64,000 bases of DNA, from NCBI RefSeq assembly GCF_013364155.1, contig NZ_CP054916.1:5329001-5393000 (forward strand), in the 5' to 3' direction. This document shows, in pieces, positions 62,565 through 64,000 of the stretch. Within the stretch, counting starts at the first letter, position 1, and every line of letters begins with the position of its first letter. The notes beneath the pieces were generated by a model, which worked only from the letters and a program-made list of their open reading frames with translations, did not search any database and had not been told where the DNA came from. This stretch comes from Streptomyces sp. NA02950 (GTDB lineage Bacteria > Actinomycetota > Actinomycetes > Streptomycetales > Streptomycetaceae). Both the position numbers and the translations under genes were made by a program.

Positions 62565-64000
62565 TCAGAGGCGGGACAGCGAGGCGGTCGCGTAGAGGAC
62601 GTCCCTGATGGCCTCGGTGTCGCCGGACTGCCCCGCCGCGGCCTCGGCGGGCGGCACATGGCCCGCGGCCAGCTGGTAGAACGCATCGCCGTCCAGGGCG
62701 ATATGCGCCACCTCCTCCTCCGGCGAGGCCAGCGCGGCCGGGGAGTCCAGCGGGATGTACCAGTCGCCGCCGCCGATGCCCTCGACCTCCAGATGGAGCG
62801 TACGGCCCGGGGAGCCCGCCGCGACCAGCCGTCGGGGCGGGGCCGCGAGCCCGGCGCGACGGCGCTCGGCCAGGGTGTCGGGGAGCAGCCGGGCGCACAG
62901 GTCGATCATGGCCTTGAGGTGGGCGGAGGCCGGGGGTTCATACGGGTAGTCGACGGCCTCGGCGATGTCCCCGGCGTGCACCCAGCACTCGAAGGCGCGG
63001 TCCAGGAAGGCGTCGCGCAGGGGCAGCGCGAAGTCGCCGTAGGGCACGTCGAGACCGGACACCCCGCGCCCGGCGAACGACACCGTGCGGACCAGGGTGT
63101 GGCCCTGCTCGCGCCACAACTCCCGTACCGCCCCGGGAGGTCCGTCGGCGTGGCCGGCTCCGGGCCCGGTCCGCCAGTACGCCTCGGTGCGCGCCGACGG
63201 TGAACCGGGCGCGGGGACGCCGAGCGGGTCGGGGAGGCCGAGGGAGGCGGCGATCAGGCCGTCCACGACCATGAGATGGCCGATCACCCCGGCGACGGTG
63301 GTGTCCCGGCCGGTGAGCCGTTGGCCGTCGAACCACTTGAGCCGTACCGGCGCCCGCCACTCGGCCTCGCCCATGTCGCGCAGCAGCGCGTCCAGCCGGG
63401 CGGCCTCGGCGTCGTACGCGGCGGCCCAGCCGGGCACCGGGATCCGGGCCGGGCGACGGCCCAGACAGCCCGCGAGGACCCGGGAGCGCAGCAGCGGGTC
63501 GAGGTCGAGGCTGTGCTCGGAGTGCAGCAGTCCGACGGCCTCGCGCAGCCGGAGCGCCTCCTCGGCGCAGGAGTTGCAGTTGTTGAGGTGGTCCTCGACG
63601 GCGGCGGTCTCCTCCTGGGAGCAGGCGGTCAGCGCCCAGGCGCCCAGCAGCGAGCGGAGCAGATCGTGCGAGGGAGGCCGCGGCACCGGCGCGGGCTCAG
63701 CGGCGGGTCCGGGCTCCGGTGCGGGCTCGGGTTCCGGCTCGGGTCCGGACGCGGGCTCGGGCTCCGGCTCGGGTCCGGACGCGGCGGCCGGAGGTCCGGG
63801 GACGGTGGCCGGGGGATCCGTGGGCCCGGAGCCGGGCCGTCGTGGCGCGGGGATCCCGGCGTCCAGGGCGCCCGGCCAGTGACCGCAGTCCTCGGCGGCC
63901 GGGCGGGGCAGGGGTATACGGGGCGGTCCGGCGGGTTCAGGAGGGATACCCGTTTCATCGCCTCTGCCGGGTCCGCCTCCTCCGTCGCCCGGTCCGTCGG
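62565..64000 (-). CDS. Zinc-finger (zf-HC2) plus DinB/MDMPI-like protein, N-terminus outside window
   Basis: From GTG 63686 the visible protein is 373 residues; the same frame stays open to the right edge, so the true start is probably upstream. Visible order: a Pro/Glu/Ala/Ser-rich linker including a 30-bp tandem repeat (63721-63780), a zf-HC2 anti-sigma-like zinc site CSQEETAAVEDHLNNCNSC (HxxxCxxC), and a mycothiol-dependent maleylpyruvate isomerase-like (DinB) domain with VAGVIGHLMVVDGLIAASL and CWVHAGDIAEAV. Fusions of this kind are common in Streptomyces; an adjacent sigma factor beyond the edge is possible. Confidence 0.78.
   Translation of the reverse strand, partial: DGPGDGGGGPGRGDETGIPPEPAGPPRIPLPRPAAEDCGHWPGALDAGIPAPRRPGSGPTDPPATVPGPPAAASGPEPEPEPASGPEPEPEPAPEPGPAAEPAPVPRPPSHDLLRSLLGAWALTACSQEETAAVEDHLNNCNSCAEEALRLREAVGLLHSEHSLDLDPLLRSRVLAGCLGRRPARIPVPGWAAAYDAEAARLDALLRDMGEAEWRAPVRLKWFDGQRLTGRDTTVAGVIGHLMVVDGLIAASLGLPDPLGVPAPGSPSARTEAYWRTGPGAGHADGPPGAVRELWREQGHTLVRTVSFAGRGVSGLDVPYGDFALPLRDAFLDRAFECWVHAGDIAEAVDYPYEPPASAHLKAMIDLCARLLPDTLAERRRAGLAAPPRRLVAAGSPGRTLHLEVEGIGGGDWYIPLDSPAALASPEEEVAHIALDGDAFYQLAAGHVPPAEAAAGQSGDTEAIRDVLYATASLSRL
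63721..63780 (-). repeat. 30-bp tandem repeat encoding Glu-Pro units
   Basis: GCGGGCTCGGGTTCCGGCTC plus 10 more bases, repeated twice with one mismatch; encodes the acidic Glu-Pro stretch (EPEPEPASGP-like) in the linker of the zinc-finger protein. Confidence 0.7.

Overview
The window has very high G+C, strong G/C third-position bias, GTG and TTG starts, and the gene set of a Streptomyces chromosome core: mycothiol-era small-molecule enzymes, the futalosine menaquinone route, a DtxR/DmdR iron regulator, many DUF families restricted to actinobacteria, and leaderless genes whose -10 box lies 6-8 nt before the start codon. From memory, the gene order follows the Streptomyces coelicolor SCO4320s-SCO4400s block (cold-shock gene, mqnD, mqnB; serC; acyl-CoA catabolic operon with a cinnamate/coumarate:CoA ligase; pdxH; citrate synthase-like; dmdR1; purU). 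No database search was possible. I saw no rRNA, tRNA, transposase, integrase or CRISPR array.

Layout. 1-10 kb: a partial helicase-associated protein (leftward), a HAAS-like membrane protein, a HAD hydrolase, a cold-shock protein with a 5' UTR hairpin, and a leftward DUF2771-mqnB-mqnD operon, then divergent MFS and DUF3027 genes. 10.8-14.2 kb: a 1,139-residue GHKL/sacsin-type ATPase-fold protein. 14.7-25 kb: a SAM methyltransferase, P-type ATPase, DUF2530, purine permease, RHH protein, MarR-MFS pair, RNA 2',3'-cyclic phosphodiesterase, a 29-codon leaderless micro-ORF, aldo/keto reductase and a membrane protein. 25-30.6 kb: a secreted propeller protein, serC, and a FAD/Fe-S oxidoreductase.

30.8-41.4 kb is an eight-gene operon: TIGR03084 protein, AtuA/DUF1446, biotin-dependent carboxylase beta and alpha subunits, acyl-CoA dehydrogenase with an isovaleryl-type catalytic Glu, acyl/aryl-CoA ligase, enoyl-CoA hydratase-like protein, TetR. 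It looks like a liu/atu-type branched or terpenoid acyl-CoA breakdown pathway with its own ligase and repressor. A palindrome just upstream of the first gene is the likely TetR operator.

41.4-64 kb: citrate synthase-like, pdxH, a PAS protein, SIS protein, dmdR1, an alpha/beta hydrolase-fold protein that lacks the nucleophile Ser and has a LexA-like box upstream, two membrane/lipoprotein genes, a lactate 2-monooxygenase-like enzyme, a secreted SH3-like protein, an ABC ATPase-permease pair, a Prim-Pol protein, an HTH/TPR regulator, a proline-rich membrane protein with repeated TQxLP motifs, a LivJ-like lipoprotein, an SCO4402-family protein, purU and a zinc-finger/DinB-like protein running off the right edge.

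Most unusual: a palindromic ~95-bp repeat family with 20-30 bp conserved flanks occurs three times. One copy sits in frame inside the biotin carboxylase gene and adds about 65 residues. A second, inverted copy lies directly after the same gene, and a third lies between two convergent genes. A separate known-looking Streptomyces intergenic repeat starts exactly at the stop codon of two unrelated genes.
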